Source: Verrucomicrobiota bacterium (GTDB taxonomy: Bacteria; Verrucomicrobiota; Verrucomicrobiia; Chthoniobacterales; UBA10450). From it: 32,711 nucleotides of DNA. Made by a program: the position numbers and the translations under genes. Under the pieces are notes generated by a model, which searched no databases, was not told the origin of the DNA, and saw nothing but the letters and a program-made list of their open reading frames with translations. Below, in pieces: positions 31,360 to 32,711 of the stretch. Location: contig QHPY01000169.1 in the NCBI GenBank assembly GCA_003219215.1, positions 1 through 32,711 of the forward strand, given 5' to 3'. Every line of letters begins with the position of its first letter. The stretch's first letter is position 1.

Positions 31360-31431
31360 GGGCCTGTAGCTCAGCGGTAGAGCAGGGGACTCATAATCCC
31401 TTGGTCCCTGGTTCGAATCCAGGCGGGCCCA
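31360..31431 (+). tRNA. tRNA with CAU anticodon, probably tRNA-Ile2
   Basis: Acceptor GGGCCTG (31360-31366) pairs with CGGGCCC (31424-31430, one G-T), discriminator A31431. D-arm GCTC/GAGC. Anticodon loop CTCATAA with CAT at 31392-31394. T-arm CCTGG/CCAGG around TTCGAAT. The G1-C72 pair excludes the bacterial initiator tRNA. Anticodon stem and variable region (GGGGACTCATAATCCC, then TTGGTC) resemble the tRNA-Ile2 class, whose C34 becomes lysidine, more than elongator tRNA-Met; that is a judgement. CCA is not encoded. Confidence 0.85.
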
Positions 31432-31439
31432 ATTTGAAT

Positions 31440-31472
31440 CTCGGATTGCCGTCCGAGCCGGACTTGCCTTTT
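31440..31472 (+). terminator. Weak terminator-like hairpin after the CAU tRNA
   Basis: CTCGGA (31440-31445) and TCCGAG (31452-31457) form a 6-bp stem with a 6-base loop; a run of five T follows at 31468-31472. The distance from stem to T-run is long for a standard terminator, so this is tentative. Confidence 0.25.
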
Positions 31473-31497
31473 TCGGGCTGCGGACTTGGGATAGGGC

Positions 31498-32711
31498 GTG
31501 ATTCGACGCATCCTTATCGGAGTCGAAATTGTGGTTCTTACCGCGCTCGTTTTGACAACGCGCTGCGCGAATTATCAGGACGTTGTTGTCGGCCGAAATA
31601 TCTACTTCACCGATGCCGATTGCTACGCGCGGATGACGCGCGTGCGCATGTGTGCCGAGCATCCTGGATTGATTATTCGTCATCACGATTTTGAAAACTT
31701 TCCGCAAGGAACAACCCCGCACACCACCGCGCCGTTTGATTATCTGATCGCTTCCTTGTCGATCTTGCTAAAGACGTTTACCGCACAGCCAATTGATTTG
31801 GCCGGCGCCATCATCTCGCCACTTCTCGCCCTGATCGGCGGCTGGTTTCTTTGGTGGTGGTCGCGACGAATAAAACTTCGTTATCGCTGGGTCATGCTGC
31901 TGCTCTACGCGATTAGCCCGATTCTCGTTCATGGAACAGAGTTAGGACGGCCCGATCATCAATCGCTGCTCATCTTGCTCGTTGTAATTGGCATCTGCGC
32001 CGAATGGAGTTTGCGAGAGGAGCAATCGCTAAATTGGAATGTTGTCTGGGGAGTAGCGTGGAGCCTGGCGCTTTGGGTTTCGTTTTACGAACCGCTTTTC
32101 TTGTTCGTGATTGTTCTCCTCTTTGGCCTAACAAAAGATCGACATTCGGTTTTGGCTTCGAATCGGCGAATCGGCTGGATTTGTTTTGGAGCGGTCAGCA
32201 CGTTTGCGGTGCTTATTGAACGGCGCGTTCCAACATTCGCGATCTTTCAGTTGAGTCCGTTATTCGCAAATTGGGCGCGTACGATTGGCGAACTCGCGCA
32301 TGTCTCACCGCTGAATCGAATTTGGTTCGACTGGGCCGGGTACCTGTTTGCCGTCGCGCCGGTTTTAATTTGGTACTCGTTTCGCAAGCGAACCGCGCCG
32401 CCACGTTTTATTCTGCTCTTAGTTGTCGCGACATTTCTGCTAACGATTTGGCAGGCGCGTTGGAGTTACTTTTTCATGGCGGTCTTCATCATCGCGCTGC
32501 CGGGTCTGCTTGCGCCGATCCAATCGCGCGTGGCGGTGTGGACCGCCTTTGTCTTGTCGATGTTACCGGTTGTTCAGTTCTGGGACGCGCGGATTTGGCC
32601 TAACGAGATTGAGTTGGCCCTTCGAATCGAGCGTCGGAATGAATCAATCCAGCTCCGGGAACTGGCTACGACGATTCGTTCGGAGGAAACCCAAGCGTTT
32701 CTCGCGCCGTG
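31498..32711 (+). CDS. STT3-like membrane glycosyltransferase, N-terminal part
   Basis: Partial: 404 residues are read to the right edge with no stop. GTG 31498 is the best start, since the first helix (ILIGVEIVVLTALVLT) follows immediately; no ATG precedes it. The first luminal loop has VVGRNIYFTDADCYARMTRV and HHDFENFPQGTTPHTTAPFDYLIA, resembling the D..Y..R and aspartate/proline-rich loop of STT3/PglB/AglB oligosaccharyltransferases and related GT-C enzymes. GTELGRPDHQSLLILL is another conserved-looking block. About ten hydrophobic helices are visible. The C-terminal domain with the WW.D motif is outside the window, so N-glycan transferase versus other GT-C activity is open. It starts 66 bases after the tRNA. 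Confidence 0.65.
   Translation, partial: MIRRILIGVEIVVLTALVLTTRCANYQDVVVGRNIYFTDADCYARMTRVRMCAEHPGLIIRHHDFENFPQGTTPHTTAPFDYLIASLSILLKTFTAQPIDLAGAIISPLLALIGGWFLWWWSRRIKLRYRWVMLLLYAISPILVHGTELGRPDHQSLLILLVVIGICAEWSLREEQSLNWNVVWGVAWSLALWVSFYEPLFLFVIVLLFGLTKDRHSVLASNRRIGWICFGAVSTFAVLIERRVPTFAIFQLSPLFANWARTIGELAHVSPLNRIWFDWAGYLFAVAPVLIWYSFRKRTAPPRFILLLVVATFLLTIWQARWSYFFMAVFIIALPGLLAPIQSRVAVWTAFVLSMLPVVQFWDARIWPNEIELALRIERRNESIQLRELATTIRSEETQAFLAP

Overview
The window is a stretch of bacterial chromosome, moderately GC-rich, densely packed, with about 28 protein genes and two tRNA genes. The gene set and several lineage-flavoured traits suggest a soil-type member of Verrucomicrobiota (Chthoniobacterales/Spartobacteria-like). 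These traits are PHP-glycosyltransferase fusion, MEDS-LuxR and twin XRE regulators, GTAG-type palindromic repeats, and almost no Shine-Dalgarno sequences. This placement is inference from gene flavour; no rRNA gene is present to settle it.

Layout. 1-108: start of pgsA (phospholipid synthesis), running off the left edge. 109-607: a repeat-bearing gap, then tRNA-Leu(UAA). 810-4948: an FMN reductase, a ClpX-like unfoldase with unusual architecture, a membrane protein with a degenerate nucleotide-cyclase domain, and recR. 4961-10172 (minus): a glycogen/trehalose block (treZ, debranching enzyme) and an MscS channel. 10249-11187: a membrane protein of unknown function. 11189-14863 (minus): EVE-domain protein, DUF2334-type deacetylase and a PHP+glycosyltransferase fusion. 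14919-16564: tmk and holB, closely coupled. 16565-18600: a regulatory island with two near-identical small XRE regulators flanking a frameshifted MEDS-LuxR gene. 18601-21873: fabG, a sulfotransferase, msrA and 6-phosphogluconolactonase. 21887-24952: a zinc-ribbon membrane protein, a Nif3/DUF34 protein and murJ. 25003-27565: a divergent pair, a trans-sulfuration enzyme and glutamate dehydrogenase. 27620-29790: an unknown protein translationally coupled to fumarylacetoacetase (end of tyrosine degradation). 30049-31229: a lone receiver domain and a TonB-C-like secreted protein. 31360-31431: a CAU tRNA, probably tRNA-Ile2. 31498-end: an STT3-like membrane glycosyltransferase, cut by the right edge.

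Most genes are housekeeping. The least explained signals are: (i) the 9-mer AAGATCGAC / GTCGATCTT, which I count 20 times by eye, including non-coding copies and copies in other reading frames; (ii) a dispersed family of GTAG-headed hairpins resembling REP elements, one pair of which supplies the stop codons of two convergent genes; (iii) heptamer tandem repeats, one translated as the C-terminus of thymidylate kinase; (iv) the ClpX-like protein with a duplicated C-terminal domain; (v) the near-total lack of Shine-Dalgarno motifs. I did not see a CRISPR array, phage, insertion sequence or recognisable defence system.
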